Source: an uncultured Prevotella sp. (GTDB lineage Bacteria > Bacteroidota > Bacteroidia > Bacteroidales > Bacteroidaceae). From it: a DNA stretch of 63,451 nucleotides. This document shows, piece after piece, positions 25,751 through 33,432 of this stretch. How positions within the stretch are numbered: the stretch's first letter is position 1; each line of letters opens with the position of its first letter. Below the pieces are notes generated by a model. That model worked only from the letters and a program-made list of their open reading frames with translations. It was not told the DNA's origin and ran no database searches. The stretch covers positions 1 to 63,451 of the forward strand of contig UQKO01000010.1 in assembly GCA_900541575.1 (NCBI GenBank). The letters are read 5' to 3'. The position numbers and the translations under genes were made by a program.

Positions 25751-26377
25751 ATGAAAAGAGCGATAAGCGTGAGCGAGCTGCTTGCGACGAGGTATGACAC
25801 GTATAAGCTGAGCGATGAATGGAAGGCTGCCTTCGGCGAGCCAGAGCGGAACGGCGTATGGTTTGTCTGGGGGCGTAGCGGAAGCGGCAAGACGAGTTTT
25901 GTGCTGAAGCTTTGCAAGGAGCTATGCCGATTCGGGAGAGTGGCTTATGACAGTCTGGAGGAGGGTTCGAGTCTGACGATGAAGAATGCCTTTATTAGAG
26001 CTGGCATGCAAGATGTGGCGCGGAGGATGGTGCTTCTTGACGGTGAGAGCATGGAAGAGCTTGACAAGCGTCTGTCGAAGCGCAAGAGTCCGGACACGGT
26101 GATCATCGACTCGTTTCAGTATACGAGAATGAGCTTTGAGGACTATTTGGCTTTCAAGGCTCGGCATCCGAACAAGCTGCTTGTGATAATAAGCCAGGCC
26201 AGCGGCACGAAGCCGAAGGGTCGTACAGCAGAAAGCGTGATGTATGATGCGACGCTTAAGATATGGGTGGAGGGCTATCGTGCATTCTCGAAGGGCAGAT
26301 TTTTCGGTGACAAGGGATATTATACGATATGGGCAGAAAGAGCCGAGGAATACTGGAGTAAAGATATAAAACAATGA
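25751..26377 (+). CDS. Second P-loop ATPase of the early operon
   Basis: 208 aa; RecA/AAA-like NTPase with Walker A GRSGSGKTS (41-49) and a Walker B strand DTVIIDSF (~114-121). It is distinct from the MuB-type protein and has no helix-turn-helix. Possible roles are helicase loading, recombination or replication restart; none is proven. Its stop overlaps the next start (ATGA). Confidence 0.75.
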   Translation: MKRAISVSELLATRYDTYKLSDEWKAAFGEPERNGVWFVWGRSGSGKTSFVLKLCKELCRFGRVAYDSLEEGSSLTMKNAFIRAGMQDVARRMVLLDGESMEELDKRLSKRKSPDTVIIDSFQYTRMSFEDYLAFKARHPNKLLVIISQASGTKPKGRTAESVMYDATLKIWVEGYRAFSKGRFFGDKGYYTIWAERAEEYWSKDIKQ

Positions 26378-26616
26378 GTAAGGACATGAACGACTACCGG
26401 CAGGGTGACACGATATACATCCTGCTGAAGAAGAGCCAGGCGGAGAGCGTGATGGGCGAATGGCTGGAGGGTAACTGGCAATGTGACCTGACGGCACACC
26501 GCAGCCAGAAGAACAAAGGGTGTGTGGTGCTGGAAACTACCGACCTTATGTTTGCGGCACGGATTATCCAGTGGAAGCCGTATGAGAGAGTAACCTATAA
26601 ACGAGCAAAATCATGA
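26374..26616 (+). CDS. Small early phage protein
   Basis: 80 aa, basic, no recognised domain (DTIYILLKKSQ, VVLETTDLMFAARI). Starts and ends in ATGA overlaps with its neighbours, so it is translated as part of the early operon. Confidence 0.6.
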   Translation: MSKDMNDYRQGDTIYILLKKSQAESVMGEWLEGNWQCDLTAHRSQKNKGCVVLETTDLMFAARIIQWKPYERVTYKRAKS

Positions 26617-26795
26617 AGGAAATGGACGATACAGTAGAGAAGATTGTGAATGCGGCGAAAGAAGCCGTGAAGGGCTACGGCGGTGACGACCAGTACATGA
26701 TATACGAGGAAGTGATACGCCGCCTGCAGGAAGAAGAACACGAAGCACTGATGCTGGAATATATGCGAGAGGAGGTGGCGGACGATGAGCAGTAA
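26613..26795 (+). CDS. Small acidic early phage protein
   Basis: 60 aa, helical and strongly acidic (LQEEEHEALMLEYMREE). Overlaps genes on both sides. An acidic helical protein of this size could be an inhibitor or DNA mimic, but nothing in the sequence proves it. Confidence 0.55.
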   Translation: MKEMDDTVEKIVNAAKEAVKGYGGDDQYMIYEEVIRRLQEEEHEALMLEYMREEVADDEQ

Positions 26796-27024
26796 GCACC
26801 GAATGATATTCCTGACACCACCAGTGTTTGGCGGCAAGGAAGAACGTATAGAGAGCCGCGGATACACCTGCGAATATTGTCACGGCAACGGTGGCTTTGC
26901 AGGAGCGCGTAGCAGCCCAGACGGGAGCGAATGGAAAGAGAGCCCCGTGTGTGAGGGCTGCGGCAAGATGGACGCCGAAGTGACCATCAAGTGGAAACCC
27001 AACAAACAAAACCATAAGAAATGA
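26785..27024 (+). CDS. Small zinc-ribbon-like early phage protein
   Basis: 79 aa. Two Cys pairs, CEYCHGNG and CEGCGK, form a likely zinc knuckle of the DnaJ/zinc-ribbon kind. Overlaps the preceding gene by 11 bp and the next by 4. Confidence 0.65.
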   Translation: MSSKHRMIFLTPPVFGGKEERIESRGYTCEYCHGNGGFAGARSSPDGSEWKESPVCEGCGKMDAEVTIKWKPNKQNHKK

Positions 27025-27296
27025 AAATCATTGAGAACATGAAGGCGTGGCTGAGCGCAGAGCGCGAAGCCCGCAACGAGAAAAAGGCGGCGAAGAAAGC
27101 AGCCGCCCTTGTGAGAGAGAGCGAAACAGTGGTGCAGGCGCGCGAGTTCAGCGGCGAGGTGTACGTTTGCTTCAACAACGTGCCGCTACTGCCCGCCGAC
27201 GGACTGACCTGGGACGTGCCGACGACCCTGGCCGTGGCACGCGAGGCGTGGCTGAAATGGAAAGAGAAGGAGGCCGAGCATGAACCACATCGATAA
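27021..27296 (+). CDS. Small early phage protein
   Basis: 91 aa; Arg/Lys/Ala-rich helical N-terminus, then a short segment VYVCFNNVPLLPADGLTWD. Unknown family. Overlaps the next gene by 17 bp. Confidence 0.55.
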   Translation: MKIIENMKAWLSAEREARNEKKAAKKAAALVRESETVVQAREFSGEVYVCFNNVPLLPADGLTWDVPTTLAVAREAWLKWKEKEAEHEPHR

Positions 27297-27672
27297 CTAC
27301 GGAAAGTTCTACAAGCTACTGAAGCTGCTGCCCGGTGCAGACAAGGAAACGCTGGTGCGGCAGTTTACGAACGAGCGGACGGAGCACCTTGGACAGATGA
27401 CGGACGCGGAGTACGAACTGATGTGCCAGGAAATGGAACGCGTGGCAGGCTATGACGAGCGACGAGCCGCCCTGCTGAAGGCGAAGCGCAAGGCACGGAG
27501 CGGCGTGCTGCACCAGATGCAGCTGTGGGGTGTGGACACGGCCGACTGGAAAGCCGTGGACCGCTTCTGCGAGGACAAGCGAATAGCGGGCAAGGCCTTC
27601 CGCTTCCTGGACATGGAAGAGCTGAAGGAACTGAACACGAAACTGCGGGCGATGATCCGCAAGAAGAGTTAG
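27280..27672 (+). CDS. GemA-like (DUF1018) early protein
   Basis: 130 aa, resembling Mu GemA/Mor-region DUF1018 proteins: a YGKFYKLLKLLPG start, a helical core, and the WGVDTADWKAVDRFCEDKRI region near the C-terminus that in the family reads as a helix-turn-helix-like segment. GemA modulates host gene expression and DNA gyrase in Mu. Assignment by pattern, not by search. Confidence 0.6.
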   Translation: MNHIDNYGKFYKLLKLLPGADKETLVRQFTNERTEHLGQMTDAEYELMCQEMERVAGYDERRAALLKAKRKARSGVLHQMQLWGVDTADWKAVDRFCEDKRIAGKAFRFLDMEELKELNTKLRAMIRKKS

Positions 27673-27706
27673 GAGTTTTGAATTTTGAATTAAAAAAAGA
27701 AAAAAG

Positions 27707-28360
27707 ATGGAAACACAAGAAATGGTAAAGAACATGAGCAAGGAGCAGCGCGCCGCCCTGCTCGCCCAGTTGCAGACCGAGGAGAAGAACGAGCGCATGG
27801 CAAAACGCGAGAGCTACGAGGCGATACGCGACCAGTTTATGCACGACGTGCAAGAGAAGGTGGAAGGCGTGGAGGCCGAGGTGACAGGCTTCAAGAAATG
27901 GCTTGACGAGGAGACGGGGGCCTTCACGAAGCTGATGCGCGAGTATGGCGCCGTGAAGAACGCGAGCCAGCAGAGCTACACGATCACGTCGGGCGACTTC
28001 AAGCTGGAGGTAAAGTTCAACAAGGTGAAAGGCTTCGACGAGCGAGCCGACCTGGCCGCCGAGCGTCTTGTGGACTACCTGAAGCACTACATGGAGACGA
28101 GCGAGAAAGGCGTGGAAGACCCGATGTACCAGATGGCGATGACGCTGCTGGAGCGCAACAAGACAGGCGACCTGGACTACAAGAGCATCTCGAAGCTGTA
28201 CGAGCTGGAAGACAAGTTTGACGAGGAGTATGCCGAGATCATGCGGTTATTCAAGGAAGCCAACGTGGTGCAGACGACAGCGACGAACTACTACTTCTCG
28301 AAGCGCAACGCCGAGAACGGCGTGTGGACGCGTATAGAGCCGAGCTTCTGCCGACTGTGA
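27707..28360 (+). CDS. DUF3164 family phage protein
   Basis: 217 aa. A helical protein typical of Mu-like phages, with the segment FTKLMREYG...YTITSGDFKLEVKF and ending in SKRNAENGVWTRIEP. Function unknown; always close to transposition/early genes. Last gene of the early operon, 45 bp before a strong terminator. Confidence 0.8.
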   Translation: METQEMVKNMSKEQRAALLAQLQTEEKNERMAKRESYEAIRDQFMHDVQEKVEGVEAEVTGFKKWLDEETGAFTKLMREYGAVKNASQQSYTITSGDFKLEVKFNKVKGFDERADLAAERLVDYLKHYMETSEKGVEDPMYQMAMTLLERNKTGDLDYKSISKLYELEDKFDEEYAEIMRLFKEANVVQTTATNYYFSKRNAENGVWTRIEPSFCRL

Positions 28361-28404
28361 AGCAGCTGGCGCAGAGACGCCGCCGCCCAAGAGGGAAAAT
28401 GATG

Positions 28405-28444
28405 AAAGCCACCTAAATACGAGTGATTTAGGTGGCTTTTTGCT
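28405..28444 (+). terminator. Terminator of the early operon
   Basis: AAAGCCACCTAAAT (28405-28418) pairs perfectly with ATTTAGGTGGCTTT (28426-28439) and a T-run follows. Confidence 0.92.
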
Positions 28445-28473
28445 TGCGGTTTAAGGGAAAAGGCTTATTTTTG
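28444..28473 (+). promoter_or_regulatory. Promoter of the 95-aa regulator-like gene
   Basis: TTG (28444-28446), 19 nt, TATTTTTG (28466-28473): full consensus. The ATG at 28480 is only 7 nt further, so the message is nearly leaderless. Confidence 0.75.
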
Positions 28474-28479
28474 CAAACT

Positions 28480-28767
28480 ATGAGTAAAGGACGAGACAAG
28501 GAGCTGATCAGCGCGCGCGACCGGAAGTTGTTTGAGCGCTATTATTACTGGACCGAGGTAAAGCGACTTCGGTTTGACGATGCGTTGCAGAAACTCTCGT
28601 CGGAAGAATTTTTCATCAGTGAGGGGCGCATTATGCAGATAATACGTAAGATGATACGCGAGGGCGCGACTGTGGGCGGCTCGGAGCTACCCGCCGTGGG
28701 TTTCAGCGGTTTTCGCGTAACACCGAAAGCGAAATGCGATGTGCAGCAACTTTCACTTTTTCCGTGA
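28480..28767 (+). CDS. Small regulator-like protein ending in a clamp-binding motif
   Basis: 95 aa from the ATG at 28480 (MSKGRDKELIS); the upstream frame to 28432 lies in the promoter. Helical, basic; the segment LRFDDALQKLSSEEFFISEGRIMQIIR looks like a DNA-binding helical domain, and relatives are common in Bacteroidota elements. The C-terminus QQLSLFP contains QLSLF, the consensus beta-clamp-binding pentapeptide. It sits where Mu has its middle regulator, between early and late genes. Its last 65 bp overlap the convergent gene 28703-29224. Confidence 0.65.
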   Translation: MSKGRDKELISARDRKLFERYYYWTEVKRLRFDDALQKLSSEEFFISEGRIMQIIRKMIREGATVGGSELPAVGFSGFRVTPKAKCDVQQLSLFP

Positions 28768-29224
28768 CAACGGATTCGGAAACCGTTGTCTTGTAAGTCA
28801 ATTCATACACCTTTATGCCATGATTGAACGTGTAGAAGCGGGATGCGGTGCGGATGAGCGCCCCATCATCGTCAGGTCGGAAATTTTGGAGTACGGCATG
28901 CAGCTCATGGCGCAAAGCGTTGCGCTCAGCGATGCGCTCAGCGATGCGACTGGTGGTGTCAGACCCGTAGTGCGTGTCGTCGTAGCAGTCGATGCAGAGG
29001 CGGACGCGGATGGTGCAGCCCCCCTTCTGCACGCCAGACGCGAGATTGGACCATTCGGTTTCGGGCGCATCGATGAGCACACATGGAAAGGCAATGGGGT
29101 ACATTTGCCGTTCATCGTCGGAGTCGTCGATGTTTTCGAGTTGCCCATAGTCCTCATCGACGAGCGCGAGCGCAGGCATGGCAGAAGCGATGAGCGTAAT
29201 GAGTTCAGAGATTAAGGATTCCAT
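28703..29224 (-). CDS. Phage tail terminator-like protein
   Basis: 173 aa, acidic; similar in size and place to the Mu gp37/tail-terminator class that follows the gpG-like morphogenesis gene. No motif proves it. It is the last gene of the minus-strand packaging/head block and its 3' end overlaps the convergent gene by 65 bp. Confidence 0.5.
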   Translation of the reverse strand: MESLISELITLIASAMPALALVDEDYGQLENIDDSDDERQMYPIAFPCVLIDAPETEWSNLASGVQKGGCTIRVRLCIDCYDDTHYGSDTTSRIAERIAERNALRHELHAVLQNFRPDDDGALIRTASRFYTFNHGIKVYELTYKTTVSESVVTEKVKVAAHRISLSVLRENR

Positions 29225-29813
29225 TTTCTATGCGTTTTATAGATTCGTTGATAATTGTATTGATTTTTTGTTTCAGCTCGCGACTGTCGCCCATAAACTG
29301 CCGCTGCGGAATGTGCGCCGTGATATTGAGCTTAGACTTTTTGGTGAGCGCGAGCGCGCGCCATTTGGCAGCCGCTGCAGGCAACTGTTTAGGGAGTTTA
29401 CCCTTGCCCTTGACACCAGCGAGCGCATAAACCTTAGCCCATGCAAAGCGTCGCATGCGCTTTGTGACAGAAGGGTGGGTGTTGATGGTTCCGCCCTCGT
29501 TGTGTATGGCCGCATAGGGAACGGGATTGGAAACCGTGACCTGCCCCGGCTGCGACTCATACTGAATGGAGCGCATGAGATGGTTGCGGCGGGAGGTGAG
29601 CGGCGTGTACTTGGCGTCGGTTCCGCCCTCCTTTTGCCTGCGTGTAGTTTTCCAAGGATGGAGCCCATTGTCGCGCCATCCGGCATCGCGAAAGTTCTGC
29701 TTGAAATGATTGACGGCGACAATGCCCACCTTGCGCGGGAGGCGTTCGCGCACCTCGCGCTCGATGTCGTCCTTGAGGCGAGTGATGCGCTTTTGAATAT
29801 CCTTTGCGTCCAT
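29205..29813 (-). CDS. Virion morphogenesis protein (Mu gpG-like)
   Basis: 202 aa from the ATG at 29813 (MDAKDIQKRIT). Basic, with the family-like stretches WKTTRRQKEGG, HLMRSIQYES and the C-terminal PQRQFMGDSRELKQKI, typical of phage tail completion/virion morphogenesis proteins. Overlaps the next gene by 20 bp. Confidence 0.75.
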   Translation of the reverse strand: MDAKDIQKRITRLKDDIEREVRERLPRKVGIVAVNHFKQNFRDAGWRDNGLHPWKTTRRQKEGGTDAKYTPLTSRRNHLMRSIQYESQPGQVTVSNPVPYAAIHNEGGTINTHPSVTKRMRRFAWAKVYALAGVKGKGKLPKQLPAAAAKWRALALTKKSKLNITAHIPQRQFMGDSRELKQKINTIINESIKRIENGILNL

Positions 29814-29815
29814 GG

Positions 29816-30055
29816 TTAGAAAATGATGAAGTAAACTAAGTAGGCAGCATAGAGCCCTCCGAGGAGCGTGCATAGCCAGTCGATCCAGTCCCAGCGGTTG
29901 CCATAAAGACGGTCTTTGAGTTCGAGACAGGATGCAGCGACGATGGCGGCATAAATGGCCGCATAGAAAGAGCCAGCGAGGGCTGCGATGATAAAACCGC
30001 CGAAGAGATGCTTATAGCGGTTGGAAGCCGCGAAAAAAGAGAAAATTTTGTTCAT
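29816..30055 (-). CDS. Small holin-like membrane protein
   Basis: 79 aa with two or three membrane segments (residues ~15-40 and ~58-79) separated by CLELKDRLYGNRWDWIDW, which is typical of a small membrane protein family in Bacteroidota phages. It is next to the toxin-bearing MuF gene; an immunity role is possible but unproven. A second, larger holin-like gene is at 43991. Confidence 0.6.
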   Translation of the reverse strand: MNKIFSFFAASNRYKHLFGGFIIAALAGSFYAAIYAAIVAASCLELKDRLYGNRWDWIDWLCTLLGGLYAAYLVYFIIF

Positions 30056-30082
30056 AATGCTTGTTTATTAAATAATTATTGT

Positions 30083-30176
30083 TACCTTTGCGATGGTACT
30101 GGAGAGCCGCTTTGTCGTCTCCGGAACCTCACTGTCAGCTTGTCTGACTTTATAGGGGCTTAACCGCCCCTTTTTT
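30083..30176 (+). ncRNA. Predicted phage small RNA with own promoter and terminator
   Basis: Opposite to the surrounding minus-strand genes. Promoter: TTG (30061-30063), 19 nt, TACCTTTG (30083-30090). Transcript from ~30095 contains GGAGA/TCTCC (30101-30122) and GTCAG-cttgt-CTGAC (30134-30148), then a terminator GGGGC-ttaacc-GCCCC (30155-30170) and TTTTTT. About 82 nt with three hairpins and no ORF. It sits between MuF and the small membrane gene, its 3' end touching the MuF stop codon. Start and end were predicted from sequence only. Confidence 0.65.
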
Positions 30177-31569
30177 AGTTTTTGAAAATCAACAATTTGT
30201 TGCAGTACCTAACCATTATGACACGCTTTGTTTTTGAGCGTTTCAGATAGTTTCGTATCGTATTCTCCGCATTTTTTCTATCCATAAACGACGGCATCTC
30301 CAAAATGATGTTGTCGGCTTGTTTCTTAGCCTTTTTGATATGGTTTTCAATTGCATTTTTTTGTTGTTTCAAATTTGCGTTTTTATCCAAATCGTACATA
30401 CATTTGCCGTCGAACAGTTTGCCATCGATTAAGAAGTCAGGATTTTTTTTGTCGAAAACTCCAGGTGGATGCAATATCGGGCGCAGAATGTTTTCTCTTG
30501 GGTTGGAAGGATCCAACCTTGGCAACAAGTAAACATTTGTTTTTAGCTTGTCAGCAATGAATGCGGCCAAACGTTTGTTGTCATCCACCTCGTTTGCACC
30601 ATGGTAAGGACTGATGAGTACATGACCATTGTGCACGACCTTGTATTCTTCAACTTTTGGCGGTTTGATTTGCGACCGTTTGATTTTGTCTATACACCCA
30701 TTCATGTACGGGCAGTTATAGCAATTCTTTCTCCTACTGGTGAAGATGGAGCGCAAGCGGTCCTTGAATCCCGGTTTGTAGAAGCTGCATGAGCTGCATG
30801 ACTTTGGGAAGTACGGATGCGATTGCGAGAAAATATGCCCATCCTTGCCCGGATTGTTTGTGAGCCCTGGTTGCGGAACCTCGCCAGCGAACTCCGCCTT
30901 CAGCTCAGGCGTTGGTGGGTCGTCGGTCTGCTCGAGCGAACACTTGCAGTTCCAGCGGTCGCCCGGGTGGTGCTCGTCCCAGAACGTGTCGGAGACGGGT
31001 AGCGTGAGCTTTCGCTCCCAGAAGGCGCGGTGGCTGCTCTCGGGCGTAGGCGAAGTAGTAGGCATCCACCGTAGGTTGGGCATGATGTCGGCATCGCGCA
31101 GGAACTGTTGCCAGTCGGCGGCGTTGTGTGCTCGTATGATTGCCGTGTCGTACTCGGTGCGCAGCCATGCGCCGACATAGTGAGAGGCAATGCCCTGCAC
31201 ATTATCCGCCCACTGTCGGAAAGATTTCAGCGTGCCGTCGGGGTTGAGCAGTCGCGCAGCCATACGCTCGGACATGGAATGCACCTTGAAAGCTGCAAAG
31301 ACCTCGTTGGAATGTCGGAGAGCAGCGAGGAAGTTGTCCTCGTGGGTCGGTGATTTGCTTTGGAGCAAGCCCGAGACCGTAGCCTCATTGAGGATGCGGA
31401 GCACCTCGCGCCACATGGTAGGCTCGACGGCATGGGAGGAGTCGAAGCCATTGTAGATGGAACGGAGATACTGCTGCAGCACATCAGTGGAGAAAGTGAA
31501 CGATGGCGCGACATTGTGGAAATGCCCCGAGCAGCAGGCGCAGGAGCCGTCGTAGTAGAGGCGATCCAT
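30175..31569 (-). CDS. MuF-like head protein with C-terminal nuclease toxin-like domain
   Basis: 464 aa; start at 31569 because the ATG overlaps the portal stop (TGATG). Residues 1-~230 are the MuF/gp7 minor head domain (SFRQWADNVQGI, HYVGAWLRTEYDTAIIRAHN, HHPGDRWNCKCSLEQTDD). A Cys-rich linker (CSSCSFY, CYNCPYMNGC; ~255-300) could bind zinc. Residues ~368-464 resemble the BECR/CdiA-CT tRNase group: NPDFLIDGKLFDGKCMYDL, KKAKKQADNIILEM, RVIMVRYCNKLLIF. MuF proteins with exchangeable toxin ends are known from temperate phages; the protein may be packaged and injected. Enzyme activity is inferred. Confidence 0.8.
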   Translation of the reverse strand: MDRLYYDGSCACCSGHFHNVAPSFTFSTDVLQQYLRSIYNGFDSSHAVEPTMWREVLRILNEATVSGLLQSKSPTHEDNFLAALRHSNEVFAAFKVHSMSERMAARLLNPDGTLKSFRQWADNVQGIASHYVGAWLRTEYDTAIIRAHNAADWQQFLRDADIMPNLRWMPTTSPTPESSHRAFWERKLTLPVSDTFWDEHHPGDRWNCKCSLEQTDDPPTPELKAEFAGEVPQPGLTNNPGKDGHIFSQSHPYFPKSCSSCSFYKPGFKDRLRSIFTSRRKNCYNCPYMNGCIDKIKRSQIKPPKVEEYKVVHNGHVLISPYHGANEVDDNKRLAAFIADKLKTNVYLLPRLDPSNPRENILRPILHPPGVFDKKNPDFLIDGKLFDGKCMYDLDKNANLKQQKNAIENHIKKAKKQADNIILEMPSFMDRKNAENTIRNYLKRSKTKRVIMVRYCNKLLIFKN

Positions 31570-32939
31570 CAGAAGTCGGAATCCGCCCCGCATTGATTTG
31601 GGGCGAGTCCGAAAAAACCTCTCAAATGGTTCTTAATTGTCTTTTGAACGGTGTTTGAATCGTCTTTTTTATACCCTTTGCCCTCGTGTTCTTCGCCATG
31701 TGGCGCATTGAGGGCATCGCGCATGGCGGCCCGCTCCGCCTCCTTCTGCGCCTTGAGTTCATCGTAGTTGTCGGGCTTGGCGATGCAGAACGTTTCGTAG
31801 AGATAGTCGTCATCGATGGGGAGGCCCATGGAAGCGAGTTTCTGCACGATGTCGATTTGCTGCGAAGGATTGATTTTGTCCTTTTTGGCATAGACGAACT
31901 CCCCGCCCTCGACATTGAAGCCAAGGTCGGCGAAGATCTGGCGCATGTCGTAGTTGAGAATGTCGAGAATAAAGTCGCGGTCATCGGCATTCATCTCGTC
32001 CTCTTCCTCCTTGTGCACCTCGCCAAGCGCCTGCGTGCCCGTCTCCTTGGCATCGGTAGTGAGCGTGTTGCCGAGGACCCGGATGGAGATTTTGGAATCC
32101 CAATACTCGGCAAAGGTTTTGTAAAGCTCGGACGAGCCCGACTTGTTGGCCGCCTCGATGAGCGTGAGTTCAGAGTCCTTTGGATGAATATATACCGCGT
32201 TAGCCCCCTGGGACCGCGCCTCGGCAACAAGGCGGCGCCGCGCCTGCTCGTCGCCAGCGTCGTAGGTGTACTCACGGACGGGCATTCCGAAGATGTTGCA
32301 GAAGCGCGCCCAGTCGGCCATGTCGCCTCGCTTGTAGAGCACAGCTGGAAGCAGCTCGGCAAAAATGCCCAGCTCGCGCTCCTTGCCAACAAAGAGCATG
32401 TTGGGAAACAGCTCGACAGGAATACCATCAATCTCGCCCTGATACTTGAGAATGCGTCGGTGGATGGGGTCGTAGTGCTTGCGATTGATGAGGTCGTAGC
32501 GAATGAAGCCGTCATCGTCGCGCCAGAACTGCATGATGGAAAAACCATAGAACTCGGAAAGCACACAGTCCTTTCGGAACTGCTTGAACCATGGCGAGCG
32601 AATCTGTGCATTGATAGCCTCGTCGGGTTCGCCATTACGCTGGAACTCGATGGGAATCTTTGTGACCCCACGCAAGCGCTTGGCGAGGACCCCCGAGAGA
32701 TGCAGATCGAGCAGTGCGGACTCATACATGTCGTAGAGGCGTACACGGTTAGAATAGTCGATGCCCTGCGCTGCCTTGACCGAAGCCATGTAAGCCTTCA
32801 TGTCGAAGAAGAACACCTCGGGCATCTGTAGCACGATGTCAGGCTGCCGCTGGCCAGGAGCGGTAAGCATGCCCCCCTGCGTGATGCGTTTTTGGGAGGC
32901 ACGCGCAGCCTTATGCGATTTTAAATTTTTGTTAGCCAT
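31569..32939 (-). CDS. Portal protein (DUF935, Mu gp29-like)
   Basis: 456 aa dodecameric portal through which DNA enters the capsid. Family-like features: LPAVLYKRGDMADWARFCNIFGMPVREY, SELTLIEAANKSGSSELYKTF and GNTLTTDA in the core. Order terminase-DUF1320-portal-MuF fits Mu-like phages except for the strand. Its C-terminus (31622-31690) holds a phased TTTGAAC pair. Confidence 0.92.
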   Translation of the reverse strand: MANKNLKSHKAARASQKRITQGGMLTAPGQRQPDIVLQMPEVFFFDMKAYMASVKAAQGIDYSNRVRLYDMYESALLDLHLSGVLAKRLRGVTKIPIEFQRNGEPDEAINAQIRSPWFKQFRKDCVLSEFYGFSIMQFWRDDDGFIRYDLINRKHYDPIHRRILKYQGEIDGIPVELFPNMLFVGKERELGIFAELLPAVLYKRGDMADWARFCNIFGMPVREYTYDAGDEQARRRLVAEARSQGANAVYIHPKDSELTLIEAANKSGSSELYKTFAEYWDSKISIRVLGNTLTTDAKETGTQALGEVHKEEEDEMNADDRDFILDILNYDMRQIFADLGFNVEGGEFVYAKKDKINPSQQIDIVQKLASMGLPIDDDYLYETFCIAKPDNYDELKAQKEAERAAMRDALNAPHGEEHEGKGYKKDDSNTVQKTIKNHLRGFFGLAPNQCGADSDF

Positions 32940-32961
32940 AAATCAATAGTATTTTTATGAA

Positions 32962-33402
32962 TCAGAGAAAAACAGGTCGTACCTCGTCGGCCTCGACCTG
33001 CCATCGCGAGTTGTCGGCCAAAGCGTCAGCTGGCAGTAGCGGTGCGCCATCGATGGTGACGTCGCCCGCCATGACCCCTTTGAGCCACTCAATGGCGCGG
33101 TCGTAGCGGTCCTGGCGAATCTTGGCAATCTTGTAGGGATTGTGCTGAGAGAAGATGTGAAAGACAGCGATGTCGACGGCGAACATGAGAATGAGCGCGT
33201 GCCGCTCGTTGCCGCGTGCGGAGAAGATAGCGTCGCAGTCGTAGGACTTGTTGAGATAAGACCGCATTTCGGCCACGGCGCGATCCTCGCAGACCTCCAC
33301 GATTTGCGGGTCGTAGGCAGGCGTGTCCTTGCGCAACAAGGCATCGAGGATGTCGCGATGAATAGAAGCGTCGTAATCGGATAAAGAAATAAAGTTGCCC
33401 AT
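32962..33402 (-). CDS. DUF1320 (Mu gp36-like) head protein
   Basis: 146 aa. Opening FISLSDYDASIHRDILDALLR and the end NSRWQVEADEVRPVF match the DUF1320/gp36 family, head-tail connector-like proteins of Mu-like phages. Between terminase and portal genes. Confidence 0.8.
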   Translation of the reverse strand: MGNFISLSDYDASIHRDILDALLRKDTPAYDPQIVEVCEDRAVAEMRSYLNKSYDCDAIFSARGNERHALILMFAVDIAVFHIFSQHNPYKIAKIRQDRYDRAIEWLKGVMAGDVTIDGAPLLPADALADNSRWQVEADEVRPVFL

Positions 33403-33432
33403 AGAAAAACATAATTAGAATTTTTTTGGAAG

